NCBI GenBank assembly: GCA_018266215.1
Contig: JAFEAV010000063.1
Span: 1-36,750, forward strand
Origin: Cyanobacteria bacterium SZAS LIN-3
GTDB taxonomy: Bacteria > Cyanobacteriota > Vampirovibrionia > Obscuribacterales > Obscuribacteraceae
Length of the DNA stretch: 36,750 bases
Reading direction: 5' to 3'
A program made the position numbers and the translations under genes. The notes beneath the pieces were generated by a model. That model ran no database searches. It was not told where the DNA came from and worked only from the letters and a program-made list of their open reading frames with translations. Positions 5,871 through 14,853 of the stretch are shown here, piece by piece. Numbering within the stretch: position 1 is the first letter of the stretch; every line of letters begins with the position of its first letter.

Positions 5871-8120
5871 TCAGTGCCGCGCTTCGAGTTTTAGATCGGA
5901 TATTGTGATTGTCGTGCCCGGGGCCATGGCCTGTGGGGCCAGGTCGATGACGATGACCAGATATTTGGGGGCGGCTGCTCCAGTCATCGGCACCTGGCCA
6001 AAGTCGTGGATGAAATCAAAAGCGCGCACGCCTTCCTTTGTTTGGCCCAGGTCGACCTGCTGCAGCAATTGCCCGTCGGCACCCAGGAGCTGCGCCCGCA
6101 GGATGGTGGGCGGCACACCCGGTGTGCTGTCCAGTTTGCCCGAGAGGGAGAAGCTGGCCGGCAGATCATGACTGTATAAAAGGTAGCGATCCTCTTCGCA
6201 GAAGAAGCCCGGGCGGTAGAGTTCCGGCTTGAATTCCCACTGATTGCGCTTTTTGTCATAGCAAATTTGACTCATGCGGCCGGTGGTAATCCAGTTTGGC
6301 TGACTGCCCGGTTCCTGCGGGGTGAACGCCTTCATCCTGGTCAGTGTGAGAGCGGCGGTGGCGGCTGTGGTGGCTCGGGTGCGCTCATAGACCGAGACGG
6401 TCACGCCGTCGTCGATGGTGAGGGCCCCGGGCAATAGTTTGAAATCATTCGCCAGCGGCCATTTTTCATCAAAGCAGGCCTTGCTCCCGGCCATGATTGA
6501 CTGACCGGCGGGGGCGATGAAGTATTGATTGACCGAGGGCACGACCACGTACTGGCAGGCCAGGAGGCGCTCCAGTGGGTAGCTGTCCTTGGAGTCGACC
6601 ACGGGCAGTTCCAGCCAATCGATTTTGTCTTTGTTGAGGCCATAGATAGAGCGCTCGACGTTGCGCAGGATTTCATGATTGAGCACATTGGAGCAGCCGA
6701 TTACGCCAACGTGACCGCGTTTGGCGAAGAAGTTTTCGCTGTCGGCGGCCTGTCCCGGCTGAGCCGCCTCCTCGTAGTGCGCCCGTAATTGATTGACGAT
6801 TAATTTGAGTCTGTCCACGTCGCCGCGGACATTGGGCGGGTAGGCGGCGCTCAGAAGCAGGGCCGGTCCGGCCCCTTCCTGGTCGGCGAAGGAGAGCATG
6901 CCCGGGCGAAACAGCTTCAGGCCTAGTTGTTCTGTGGTTTTTGCCGGGGCCAGGGAGCAAAAGAGATTGAACGCGAGAAAGAGAGTCGTGGCCGCAAGCG
7001 CCGCAACATTTTTGCTCATGGCTTTGTAGAAGAGCACCACGCCCAGTGTCACAAGCGGTGAAAAATAGAGCGTGTAATGGGTGCCCAGTTCGCCTGGTAT
7101 CAGTATCCATAAGCATTGAGCGATGACGTAGAAGGCCACGGTAAAAAGTAATTGATCGCGGCTCTGTGGACTGTGGCGCCAGGTGAGGAGCAGACCGGCC
7201 GCCGCCAGAGCCAGGGTGATTAGACCGAAGCAGCTGAAGAAGTAGGCCACGCTTGCAGCCGGGGAGACATGGTAGGACTCGTAGAGAACGCCTAGATTGA
7301 GGCGGGTGAGATTGAGCAGGAAAGGGAAACCCAGGCATACCATACCGGCGGCACCACCGCCGATGAGGGCGAGCATTGTTTTGATGCGCGTTTTTGTCGG
7401 GGTGCCGGCGGCTGAGCGTCGGCTGGCCAGTATCTGATCGACGGCAATGCAGACAACCAGCGAGACTCCGGCAAAGGCCATATAGCGCCGCAGCAGCACG
7501 GTCAGGGCCAGGAGAAAGCCTATCAATGCTCCGCGCCGAGCACTGGCGAAGGAGCGCCCGTCAAAATAGAGCAGCAGGGTTATGAGCAGAAGCAAGGCCG
7601 CGCCGCTGTCCGGATAGCCGCGCAGGGTGGGCGCCCAGAGCACCGGGATGAGCAGGGCCACGGCAAAAGATTTGATGGTGGCGCTGACGGGGGCTTTGCT
7701 TGCGCCGTTCGGGGCGTCGCCGCTCAGGCGGTTGGCCAGAAGCGCCACAGCCAGGGCCAGGGGCAGGAAGTAGACCAGGGCGATACTGGTGACAAAGGCC
7801 GCTCGATCGCCGCCGAGGACGGCCATGAGCGGGACCAGGGGGACAGTAAAGTAGAGATTGTGTTGCAGACTGACCGAGGTCAGTAAAAGGATCGGATAAG
7901 TCAGCGGGCTCTGTCCCAGCTGGCTGATGCTGAAGCGAGTGGCCCACTCATAGTAATTGAAGTCGGACCAGTAACAGGGCGCTTCCAGCCCGACATACCA
8001 GCGCACAGTCAGCGCCGCCAGGACGATGGCCAGAAGAGCGGTCGTGACCGCGGCCGGGCTTACCTGGCGCGGCCGGGTGGGGGCGCCTTCTGATTGTGGC
8101 GGAGGCGGCTCTTCGGTCAT
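5871..8120 (-). CDS. Polytopic GT-C-type glycosyltransferase-like protein
   Basis: A 749-residue membrane protein, probably a lipid-phosphate-sugar-dependent (GT-C) glycosyltransferase. After a Pro-rich cytoplasmic N-terminus comes a first TM (about residues 24-43) and a loop with acidic residues (CYWSDFNYYEW), the usual place of the GT-C catalytic Asp/Glu. About ten further TM segments follow to roughly residue 400. The C-terminal 350 residues are soluble and beta-rich, probably periplasmic, as in many GT-C enzymes. It is distinct in sequence from the A/B proteins at 10982-20053. The start at 8120 has no clear Shine-Dalgarno. It is divergent from another GT-like gene at 8236 and 20 bp from the convergent lipoprotein. 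Substrate and family number cannot be assigned. Confidence 0.75.
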   Translation of the reverse strand: MTEEPPPPQSEGAPTRPRQVSPAAVTTALLAIVLAALTVRWYVGLEAPCYWSDFNYYEWATRFSISQLGQSPLTYPILLLTSVSLQHNLYFTVPLVPLMAVLGGDRAAFVTSIALVYFLPLALAVALLANRLSGDAPNGASKAPVSATIKSFAVALLIPVLWAPTLRGYPDSGAALLLLITLLLYFDGRSFASARRGALIGFLLALTVLLRRYMAFAGVSLVVCIAVDQILASRRSAAGTPTKTRIKTMLALIGGGAAGMVCLGFPFLLNLTRLNLGVLYESYHVSPAASVAYFFSCFGLITLALAAAGLLLTWRHSPQSRDQLLFTVAFYVIAQCLWILIPGELGTHYTLYFSPLVTLGVVLFYKAMSKNVAALAATTLFLAFNLFCSLAPAKTTEQLGLKLFRPGMLSFADQEGAGPALLLSAAYPPNVRGDVDRLKLIVNQLRAHYEEAAQPGQAADSENFFAKRGHVGVIGCSNVLNHEILRNVERSIYGLNKDKIDWLELPVVDSKDSYPLERLLACQYVVVPSVNQYFIAPAGQSIMAGSKACFDEKWPLANDFKLLPGALTIDDGVTVSVYERTRATTAATAALTLTRMKAFTPQEPGSQPNWITTGRMSQICYDKKRNQWEFKPELYRPGFFCEEDRYLLYSHDLPASFSLSGKLDSTPGVPPTILRAQLLGADGQLLQQVDLGQTKEGVRAFDFIHDFGQVPMTGAAAPKYLVIVIDLAPQAMAPGTTITISDLKLEARH

Positions 8121-8167
8121 TTACTGATTCACTGATTCATTTATGTGCTTATGCGCTGCTTGGCTAA

Positions 8168-8196
8168 TTCACGGCACGGCGGGACAATGCTAGCAT
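8168..8196 (+). promoter_or_regulatory. Possible promoter of the GT87-like gene at 8236
   Basis: TTCACG (8168-8173) is spaced 17 bp from TAGCAT (8191-8196). Each is a 4/6 match, giving a transcription start near 8203 and a leader of about 33 nt. This is the only plausible pair in the 115-bp divergent gap. Confidence 0.35.
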
Positions 8197-8235
8197 GATG
8201 TGTGGCTGAGGTCGGGAAGAACAGATGCAAAGTAA

Positions 8236-9504
8236 ATGCGAGCCCTGAGGTTTTTGATTGCAGCCGCCTGGGTGGCCCTATTTACCGTAAGCGCACTGGC
8301 TTCGCTGATGCTCCTGCGGCGGCCGCTGATTGACCCGCTCTGGTATCTTCATTGTGCCCCGGCGGCCTACCAGCTCATTGATTTTTCCCAGTTTTATCAA
8401 GCCGGGCAACTGGCGGTTTCACCCAGCGCGCATGAGGTTTACGACGCGCAGGTGCAGCAACAATGGGCTGCACATCTGATTGCTCCCTGTGTGCCGGACA
8501 AGATTTTCTACAATCAATCAGTGCCTTTCCTTTATGTGCTGCTTGTGCCCTTCGGTTTGCTCCCCTACAACCAGGCCTATATCGCCTGGTGCCTGGTCAC
8601 TATGGTGTTGGCGCTGGCGGCTCTTTACGCCTTGCTGGCGAAGGCCGGTTATCTGCGAGGCCGGGCAAGATTTCTTTTCCTGGCCGGTGTTTTGGCCTCG
8701 CTGCCGGCATACTTGACGATCTGGCACGGACAGACCGCATTTTTGCTCACCGCCGCTTTTGCCGTTTATGCTCTGGCGCTGATCCTGCGGCGCGATCTTA
8801 TGGCCGGGGCGGCACTGGCTCTGACTACTTTCAAGCCCCAGTATTTGTTTCCCTTTATGGCCATGGCAGCCGGTCTGCGTCGGCCGCGCGTGATCATCGG
8901 CTTGCTTGTGGCCGAGTCAATACTCATGGCTGTGGCGGCTCTTTTTATTGGACCGGGCAATATCCTGGGCTATCCCGCCGTGCTTGCTCATGCCGAGTCC
9001 AGCAGCCATTTCATTGGTGTCAATCCGCACTATATGGTCAGTATTCGCGGTCTGCTCAGCACTTTTTTGCCTCATCGCAGCGCCATGATCATCACTGTCG
9101 CCGCGCTGGTCCTGGCGCTGGGACCCCTGTTTATGGCGGCGCGCTCGCGGCAAAGCGCCGCCCCGGAGAAGACCCGCTGGCTAATTTGCATTACTTTCCT
9201 GGTCGCTCTTATCGTCAGCCCGCACAGTCATTACTTCGATTGTTTGCTGCTGGCGGTCCCCGCCGCTCTGACATTGCAAACTCTTGATCTGACTGAAATT
9301 TTTAAGAAGCAAGACAATGATGCTGGTCGGCAATGGTACCGCTGGTGGTGCGCAATACTTATCTCTTATCCCCTTATCAGCTGGCCGATAAATTTTTTGC
9401 CCGGCGGTCAGCGCGAGCTTGAGGGCATGCTGTTTCTAGCTATCAACTCCCTGCTTTTGTTCCTGGCCTGTCGTCTCTTTTTGCAAAAGGAAGGACCGGC
9501 TTAA
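8236..9504 (+). CDS. GT87-like (DUF2029) membrane glycosyltransferase
   Basis: A 422-residue polytopic protein with about ten TM segments, resembling the GT87/DUF2029 family of polyprenyl-phosphate-mannose-type mannosyltransferases. The family-like features are an acidic motif after the first TM (DFSQFYQAGQL), a Pro/aromatic motif before the next TM (NQSVPFLYVLLVPFGLLP), a HGQTAFLL segment and a TTFKPQY segment. The gene at 32853-34199 shows the same order (DFAKYYVCGKI, LGQTSLFLAG, TSIKPQY), so the two are distant paralogues. It would add a sugar from a lipid carrier on the outer face of the inner membrane. The ATG at 8236 lacks a strong ribosome-binding site. The stop overlaps that of the convergent gene at 9501 by 4 bp. 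Confidence 0.8.
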   Translation: MRALRFLIAAAWVALFTVSALASLMLLRRPLIDPLWYLHCAPAAYQLIDFSQFYQAGQLAVSPSAHEVYDAQVQQQWAAHLIAPCVPDKIFYNQSVPFLYVLLVPFGLLPYNQAYIAWCLVTMVLALAALYALLAKAGYLRGRARFLFLAGVLASLPAYLTIWHGQTAFLLTAAFAVYALALILRRDLMAGAALALTTFKPQYLFPFMAMAAGLRRPRVIIGLLVAESILMAVAALFIGPGNILGYPAVLAHAESSSHFIGVNPHYMVSIRGLLSTFLPHRSAMIITVAALVLALGPLFMAARSRQSAAPEKTRWLICITFLVALIVSPHSHYFDCLLLAVPAALTLQTLDLTEIFKKQDNDAGRQWYRWWCAILISYPLISWPINFLPGGQRELEGMLFLAINSLLLFLACRLFLQKEGPA

Positions 9505-10715
9505 AGACCGCTCAGTTCGTGGATGGCTTCGTCGGCATAGAGCTTGCGTGTGCGTGCGTGCTGTATCGTGAGGATGGCCTGCTGGGGGCTGAGGAAGTTT
9601 AGCTTGAGCAGGTAGACGAGCCGCACCGCGGTGCGCAGCAGGAGGTCGTCGACGGCACCGCTCTGTGCCAGTATGCCGCAATATTCGGTGACGCCCATAT
9701 TGCCGCGGCGATCAAAAGTGGCTCTGGTGCGCTGCAAAATTTCTTCCGGTACGAGCCCCGAATAGCGCAGCAATTGCTCGAGATCAAGCACATCTCCGGG
9801 TACCAGTGAGCTGAGGACGACTTCGGTCAGGACCTCTGGCCAGCGATAATTTAGCTCGCGCAGCCGCTTGAGCACAGTGGCTGCGTGCTCCGGCCGCAGT
9901 TTGCCCCGGGCGACCATGTTTTGCACTGTCAGTGCCAGGTCAAGGGTGGCCTTGTCCAGCTGGCCGTGGGCGATCAGTTCTTCACCCAGAAGTTTTGCCT
10001 GGGTGATGCTCGATTCCAGTGCACCGATAACGTTTGATATCTGAACGATGCCTGCTCGGCTGAGCAATTCTCCCAGTCTGATATTGGCTACGACCGCCGG
10101 GCTCTGCACCGGGATGTTGAGCCGTGTCAGGGCTTCTTCAAAACTGACCGATTTTTGTCTGGTCAGGCGTAAGGTGCTGATAATATCATCGCGTCGCATG
10201 GTCGATTGATAGGAGTAGACCTGGGCGGTGAGTGCCACTAAAAGGGCTTCGCCTTCCAGTGCATTGCGCATCAAGAGCACCTTGCCCAGCGGCAAGCCGG
10301 TCTCGCGGCCGGTGGCAATGTGCCGCTCGAGATCGTCTCTTTCGAGGAAGCCACCTTCGAGCAGCAACTCTTCCAGGCTCATAACACTCGGCGCGGCCAC
10401 TGCTCGCACCGGTGTCACGCCCTGCTGATAAATCAAATCCAGGGCCTCAGCCAGATCGAGATTTTTTTCCGCGCCTTTGGCGATAGCCTTGACGGCGATG
10501 AAGTTATCGATTTCCTTTTGTTGCAAAAGCGCGATGGCGTCCTGTCCCAGTTTGATCACTTTGTCCGAAACATAGCCGTGCATCGTCAGCAGCTTGGTGA
10601 TATCGAGGCCGGTCTGCCTCGACATATTCACTGCTTCTGAGCGTTCTTCGGGTTTAAGCAAGCCGGCTTGAGAAAGCAGGTCAACGAGTTTGGAGGCTGA
10701 GGTTATCTCGCCCAT
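9501..10715 (-). CDS. Protein of repeated GspE-N-like domains, no ATPase
   Basis: A 404-residue soluble protein made of about four copies of a helical unit like the N-terminal domain of type II secretion/type IV pilus ATPases (T2SSE_N). Recognisable unit starts are KLVDLLSQAGLLKPEE, SLEELLLEGGFLERDD, RLGELLSRAGIVQISN and DLEQLLRYSGLVPEEI, each with the hydrophobic L-x-x-L-L-x-x-x-G-h-h pattern. No Walker motifs are present, so this is not a secretion ATPase. Such domains dock ATPases to partners and in some bacteria bind cyclic di-GMP; whether these bind a nucleotide is unknown. The ATG at 10715 is preceded by GGGGA. It is a single-gene unit between two convergent/divergent glycosyltransferase genes, so the partner is not indicated. 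Confidence 0.75.
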   Translation of the reverse strand: MGEITSASKLVDLLSQAGLLKPEERSEAVNMSRQTGLDITKLLTMHGYVSDKVIKLGQDAIALLQQKEIDNFIAVKAIAKGAEKNLDLAEALDLIYQQGVTPVRAVAAPSVMSLEELLLEGGFLERDDLERHIATGRETGLPLGKVLLMRNALEGEALLVALTAQVYSYQSTMRRDDIISTLRLTRQKSVSFEEALTRLNIPVQSPAVVANIRLGELLSRAGIVQISNVIGALESSITQAKLLGEELIAHGQLDKATLDLALTVQNMVARGKLRPEHAATVLKRLRELNYRWPEVLTEVVLSSLVPGDVLDLEQLLRYSGLVPEEILQRTRATFDRRGNMGVTEYCGILAQSGAVDDLLLRTAVRLVYLLKLNFLSPQQAILTIQHARTRKLYADEAIHELSGL

Positions 10716-10981
10716 TGAAATCCCCGTTTTGGGTCACCATGATGCCTGTGCTGCATCTCTTCTCGTTATGCCCGGGTTTGGCTATTGTATGAGAAAAAAG
10801 TTGTCTTTATTGCGGAAATTTGGGTTAACTTTGGAGGCTGAAGCGGCCAGGATTAAGACTCGTGCATAAAGTGGTAGATTGGCAGCAGACTGAGGTTAAC
10901 TCGGGTTTTTCAGCGGACCAACGGTTTTCGCCCTGATTTTATCGGACTCTGGTGGGAAATATTGCGGCAAGAGTTTTTTAA

Positions 10982-12685
10982 ATGACTGAGTCCCAGGTCG
11001 ATCTGAACCGGGCCAAGCCAGGCAAAATGGACAGTATCTCGCTGTGGAGCGCGATTACCGGCATTTCTGTTTTGCTGATTTTGCTGCGCGATTTGCTGCT
11101 AAATAAAAGCGAAATTTCTTCCTGGCTGGCCATGCGCATCTGCGGCGTCGGCCTGATGATGCAGGACTGCAAGCCTTATATAGATTTTTGGGACTGGACC
11201 CTGCCGACGGTTTACGATTTTCTCAAAATGCCGTGCGCACTGCGTTTGGGCCTGGAGAAATGCGGTTTGTATCTGCCTCTCAATCTGTTCATTATTGTCT
11301 TTGTCTGGGTTCTGGTTCTGGTTTCGGTTCTTGTTACGACTCTGATCGTCAAAAGAGCTCTGGCCTCACAGGCAAATGTTCAGATAGGTGCTGAGCTGGG
11401 GCAGGAAACACAAAGTGAGCTTAAGCTGCTTGCTATCCCGTTTGTGGCGTCCATTTCCCTGGGCTCTCTGGTGGTGCGCTTCGACATGGGTGATTTGCAG
11501 CATCTGCTGGCGCTCGCCATCTGGCCCTATCTGCTCCTGCGCTGGCTCACCTGTCGCGGACTTTCGGCCGGTCCCTGGTTGGGCTTGATCGTCGGTGCCG
11601 TGGCCGGTATCACCGCCTGTTTCGATGTGCCTTTTGCCCTGGTCTTTGCGGCACTGGAAGTCTATTTCGTTTTACAGCAGCGCAGTTTGAAAATACTGGC
11701 GCGCCCGGAAGTGCTCGGTTTTTTAATTGCGGCCGCTGTCTGTCTTGTGCGTATGACCCAGCTCGAGGAGCCCTCCAGTACTGCTTTCTGGAAGTGGACT
11801 ATGGGTCTGCGCATGCTCAACTATGAGGTCTGGAACGAGGCCCTTTTTGCCGCGCTGGCTTCACCCGATCGCCGTGACGTCTGCTATGTGATGGCGCTTA
11901 CACTGGCTCTGGCATTCATTTTCAAGAAAAGGAGCACCGTTGTCTTTCCGCTCATTATTGTTATGCTCGCCGGCTTCGGTATCTTTATGCTCGAAGGCGA
12001 GGGCTTTTCGCATGATTTGATTTTGAGCATCATGGCTTGCTGCTCTATTCTTTCTATCCTGGCTCTGTCTATCTGCACCGATTTTGTGCAGCGTTTTATT
12101 TCCGAGAAAGAACGCCTTTCTTTTGCTAGGTGGCGCTATCCTCTGGTACTCTCCGCCGCGCTGGTAGTGGCTCTGGGCTTTGCCGTGAGCCTGGAAAAGG
12201 ACCGCGATCGTCTGAAGGATTTTCAAGCATCGCAGGCTAAAGGCGGCATGAGCGATACCATGACCACCATCAATAAATATTCGGCCTGGAAAGATCGGGT
12301 GCTGGTTCTGGCTGACATACCCGGTCCGGCCTATCCGGCGCTGCTTGTGCTTGACCGCTCTCCAGGCGGATACATGCTCTGGTCGCGGCCCCTGCGCCTC
12401 TTCGAGTGGATAAAAAAGAATCGCACACTGGATGGTCCGATGCGCGATTTTTATAAATACACCTACAGCAAATTGCGCTCCGATTTGACTTCACCGGATC
12501 TCAAGCTGGTACTGATTCACAACTATTACGCCCGGGAGATCATGGACAAAGAAAACATCATGCCCATGTTTGATCGCGGCTATATTCTCGTGCCCGATTG
12601 CATCAATTACAGTGCCGGCAACTGGCAGCCGCGTGAGTTTGTCGGCCTCAACTGGGCCTTTAATGTATTTCAGAGGCCGGACTGA
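10982..12685 (+). CDS. Polytopic GT-C-like protein, paralogue A1
   Basis: A 567-residue membrane protein with about eleven TM segments, of the broad GT-C (PMT-like) kind. After the first TM comes SEISSWLAMRICG and then a conserved PYIDFWDWTLP motif, the position where GT-C enzymes place acidic catalytic and substrate-binding residues. It is clearly paralogous to the protein at 16470-18131: shared segments include ISSWLAMRI, YxDFWDW, TAFWKWTM, PDRRDV and QPREFVG. The C-terminal 150 residues look soluble. The stop TGA lies 1 nt before the ATG of the next gene, so the two are translationally coupled. The start ATG at 10982 has only a weak site (CAAGAG). The likely role is adding a sugar to an envelope glycan or lipid; the exact substrate is unknown. 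Confidence 0.78.
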   Translation: MTESQVDLNRAKPGKMDSISLWSAITGISVLLILLRDLLLNKSEISSWLAMRICGVGLMMQDCKPYIDFWDWTLPTVYDFLKMPCALRLGLEKCGLYLPLNLFIIVFVWVLVLVSVLVTTLIVKRALASQANVQIGAELGQETQSELKLLAIPFVASISLGSLVVRFDMGDLQHLLALAIWPYLLLRWLTCRGLSAGPWLGLIVGAVAGITACFDVPFALVFAALEVYFVLQQRSLKILARPEVLGFLIAAAVCLVRMTQLEEPSSTAFWKWTMGLRMLNYEVWNEALFAALASPDRRDVCYVMALTLALAFIFKKRSTVVFPLIIVMLAGFGIFMLEGEGFSHDLILSIMACCSILSILALSICTDFVQRFISEKERLSFARWRYPLVLSAALVVALGFAVSLEKDRDRLKDFQASQAKGGMSDTMTTINKYSAWKDRVLVLADIPGPAYPALLVLDRSPGGYMLWSRPLRLFEWIKKNRTLDGPMRDFYKYTYSKLRSDLTSPDLKLVLIHNYYAREIMDKENIMPMFDRGYILVPDCINYSAGNWQPREFVGLNWAFNVFQRPD

Positions 12686-12686
12686 A

Positions 12687-14720
12687 ATGCAATCGAGTGA
12701 AGTCCCGACCATGAATCAGCCTGAGGGCGGCGGCGAGAGCAAAGTCGGCGTCAACTGGCGCATTTGCAATACCCTGTGCATTGCCATTTTAGGCCTCGCT
12801 TTTTTTGTGCTCTGTTTCTTTCGTTTCTATTTCTGGATTACTCATCCGCTGGTTACCTGGGCCGATCAATCGGTCTATCTGGAGATGGGTAAGCTGCTCT
12901 GGGCGGGCAAGCGGCCGTACATAGATTTTTTCGATTTTAATCCGCCCCTGATCATGTATGTGAATATGATACCGGTGATGGTGGCGCGCATTTTGCATGT
13001 GCCCGCTACTCTCGGTCTTTCTCTTACCGTCCATACTTTCACTTTTGCCAGCACTGCCTTTGCCGCTTACATCGCCTACAAAGCGCGGGCTGTAACGGGC
13101 TTCATGATGCTCGTGCCCATGTTCTTCACCTTCGCCCTCTACACCCAGGGTCTGGATACGGACCTGGGCCAGCGCGAACACATCTTTATGCTTACCTATT
13201 TGCCTTTCTTGATGGTGCGCGGCACACACTGGATGGGCGGTAAAGTGGGCCGGGTAGAGTCCATCGTCGCCGGCTTGATGGCCGGTGTCGGCCTGGGTTT
13301 CAAGCCTCATTTTATTTTTGCCGCCGCCGCCACCGAATTGGCTTTCCTCTATCAATATCGCAAGTTGTCCTGCCTGCTGCGGACCGAAAATTTCGCCGCC
13401 GCCGGCGTCGTTTTGCTCTATGCCCTGCACTTTTTGCTCTTGCCGCGCGAGTCTCTGGATATCCTTTTCCACCAGGCTTTTCCCGTCTATAACGACGGCG
13501 TCTACTGGAGCAGTAAATGTCTTATTCACATGGTGCGCGGTGCGACGTATTTCACCAAGCCCTTCGCTAATTTTTTGATAGCCGTAGGCATCGCTTGTTT
13601 GTTGCGCAATCGCAGCCCCTGGCTGACACCCTGCGCCGTCTTTACCTGCGCCGGTTTTATCAATTATTTTCAGGGCGACCAGGCCTGGACCTACAGACTT
13701 TTGCCGATGGCTATCGGCTCCTTTATTCTTTACGGCATCGAGGCCGGCATTCTCATTGACTGGATCCTGCGTCGCTACGAAAACTTCATGGCGCCGCGTT
13801 TGCTTATCAGTCTGGGCGCTTTGATCGCCGTGGGCTCGATGGCTTACAGCGATATCGACAGCACCACCCAGGAGTTGAAGAACGCCCACATCTGCGACCT
13901 GACCGAGCTGGGCTATCCCGGTCTCAGTAATCCCCGCGGCTATCTGTCGCCGCTTTTCTTTTCCGTCCTGGCCAATACCAAACCAACGGACCTTGTTGTC
14001 CACATCGGCAGCGGCATCGAGCCCGGCCATCCGGCGCTGCTGCAGTCGGAGCGTCTGCCCGGCTCTCGATACCTTTATAGTTTCCTGGTGATGGTGGAAT
14101 TTTGCCAGGAACGTCGCGGTGGCACTTTCTTTCAGAATCTGGCCCGCCAGATAGTCGATAACTACGGCTCTGATATTAAGACAAGGAAGCCGGAATTGAT
14201 TTTGATTCAGGACATTCCCATGGGCGCTGTGCTGGAGAAATACAATTTCTTCGACCGCTACATGAGCGGTTACACACGCCTGGGGCAGACCGCCGAGCAC
14301 TCCATCTATAAGCGCATCGGCGGTCAAAAACCATTCCTCCACAGTCCGCTGGCGCGGCGGGAGCAGTTGATACTGTCCATCCTCACCGGCGCCAAGACAA
14401 TTGATCAGGTCAGCCAGGAAAACCATATCGACAAGAAAAATTTGGAAGACTGGGTGACCAGGAGTAAAAAGGCCCTGGCCGACGCCCTTACTATCCGCCC
14501 GGCGGATAAGCTGCAGGAATTGCTGGAAGAAAACCACAGGCTGGGCGAACATATTGCCGATCTTGAACGCCAGCTGGGAGATATCAAGCTCGAAAAAGAA
14601 CGGGTGGAGGCGGAAGAGGCGGCCAGGAAGGCGGCGGCGGAAAAAGATGCCGACAATAAGGACGGTAAGGATGATACGGAGAGCGGGAAGAAAGAATCAG
14701 GGACAGCAGCGGCAAAGTGA
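12687..14720 (+). CDS. Polytopic GT-C-like protein with HTH/coiled-coil tail, paralogue B1
   Basis: A 677-residue protein starting at ATG 12687 (alternative 12711); an upstream extension would overlap gene A1. TM1 (about residues 25-48) is followed by the acidic loop WADQSVYLEMG and the motif PYIDFFDFNPPLIMY, typical of GT-C glycosyltransferases, then about ten TM segments and a soluble region to roughly residue 545. The last 130 residues are unusual: a helix-turn-helix-like stretch (LILSILTGAKTIDQVSQENH ... LEDWVTRSKK), then a coiled coil (ELLEENHRLGEHIADLERQL), then a Lys/Glu/Ala-rich charged tail. The HTH plus coiled coil resembles the OrfA protein of IS3-type elements. The same tail is in the paralogue at 18131-20053. 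It is coupled to gene A1 with a 1-nt gap. Confidence 0.8.
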   Translation: MQSSEVPTMNQPEGGGESKVGVNWRICNTLCIAILGLAFFVLCFFRFYFWITHPLVTWADQSVYLEMGKLLWAGKRPYIDFFDFNPPLIMYVNMIPVMVARILHVPATLGLSLTVHTFTFASTAFAAYIAYKARAVTGFMMLVPMFFTFALYTQGLDTDLGQREHIFMLTYLPFLMVRGTHWMGGKVGRVESIVAGLMAGVGLGFKPHFIFAAAATELAFLYQYRKLSCLLRTENFAAAGVVLLYALHFLLLPRESLDILFHQAFPVYNDGVYWSSKCLIHMVRGATYFTKPFANFLIAVGIACLLRNRSPWLTPCAVFTCAGFINYFQGDQAWTYRLLPMAIGSFILYGIEAGILIDWILRRYENFMAPRLLISLGALIAVGSMAYSDIDSTTQELKNAHICDLTELGYPGLSNPRGYLSPLFFSVLANTKPTDLVVHIGSGIEPGHPALLQSERLPGSRYLYSFLVMVEFCQERRGGTFFQNLARQIVDNYGSDIKTRKPELILIQDIPMGAVLEKYNFFDRYMSGYTRLGQTAEHSIYKRIGGQKPFLHSPLARREQLILSILTGAKTIDQVSQENHIDKKNLEDWVTRSKKALADALTIRPADKLQELLEENHRLGEHIADLERQLGDIKLEKERVEAEEAARKAAAEKDADNKDGKDDTESGKKESGTAAAK

Positions 14721-14817
14721 GATTTGTCAAGGGTGCAGGGCAAGTTCCCCGGGGATGATAAGAAGGTGGTAAATTGCCTGAAATTCAATTAGGATCTGTT
14801 TTTAACTGGTTAGCTGA

Positions 14818-14844
14818 TTTACTAAGGACCTCTTTTACTAAGGA
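14818..14844 (+). repeat. Direct repeat TTTACTAAGGA before the flavoprotein gene
   Basis: Two exact 11-bp copies (14818-14828 and 14834-14844) start 16 bp apart. The second provides an AAGGA ribosome-binding site for the ATG at 14854. The first may be a leftover of local duplication or a second ribosome-binding site. Confidence 0.5.
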
Positions 14845-14853
14845 TATCTGGCC

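Noticed and set aside
12789..14552. 587-codon open frame antisense to the B1 gene
   Set aside because: It mirrors the B1 coding frame, is Gln/Gly/His-rich without any fold or family pattern, and the plus-strand protein has a clear paralogue.
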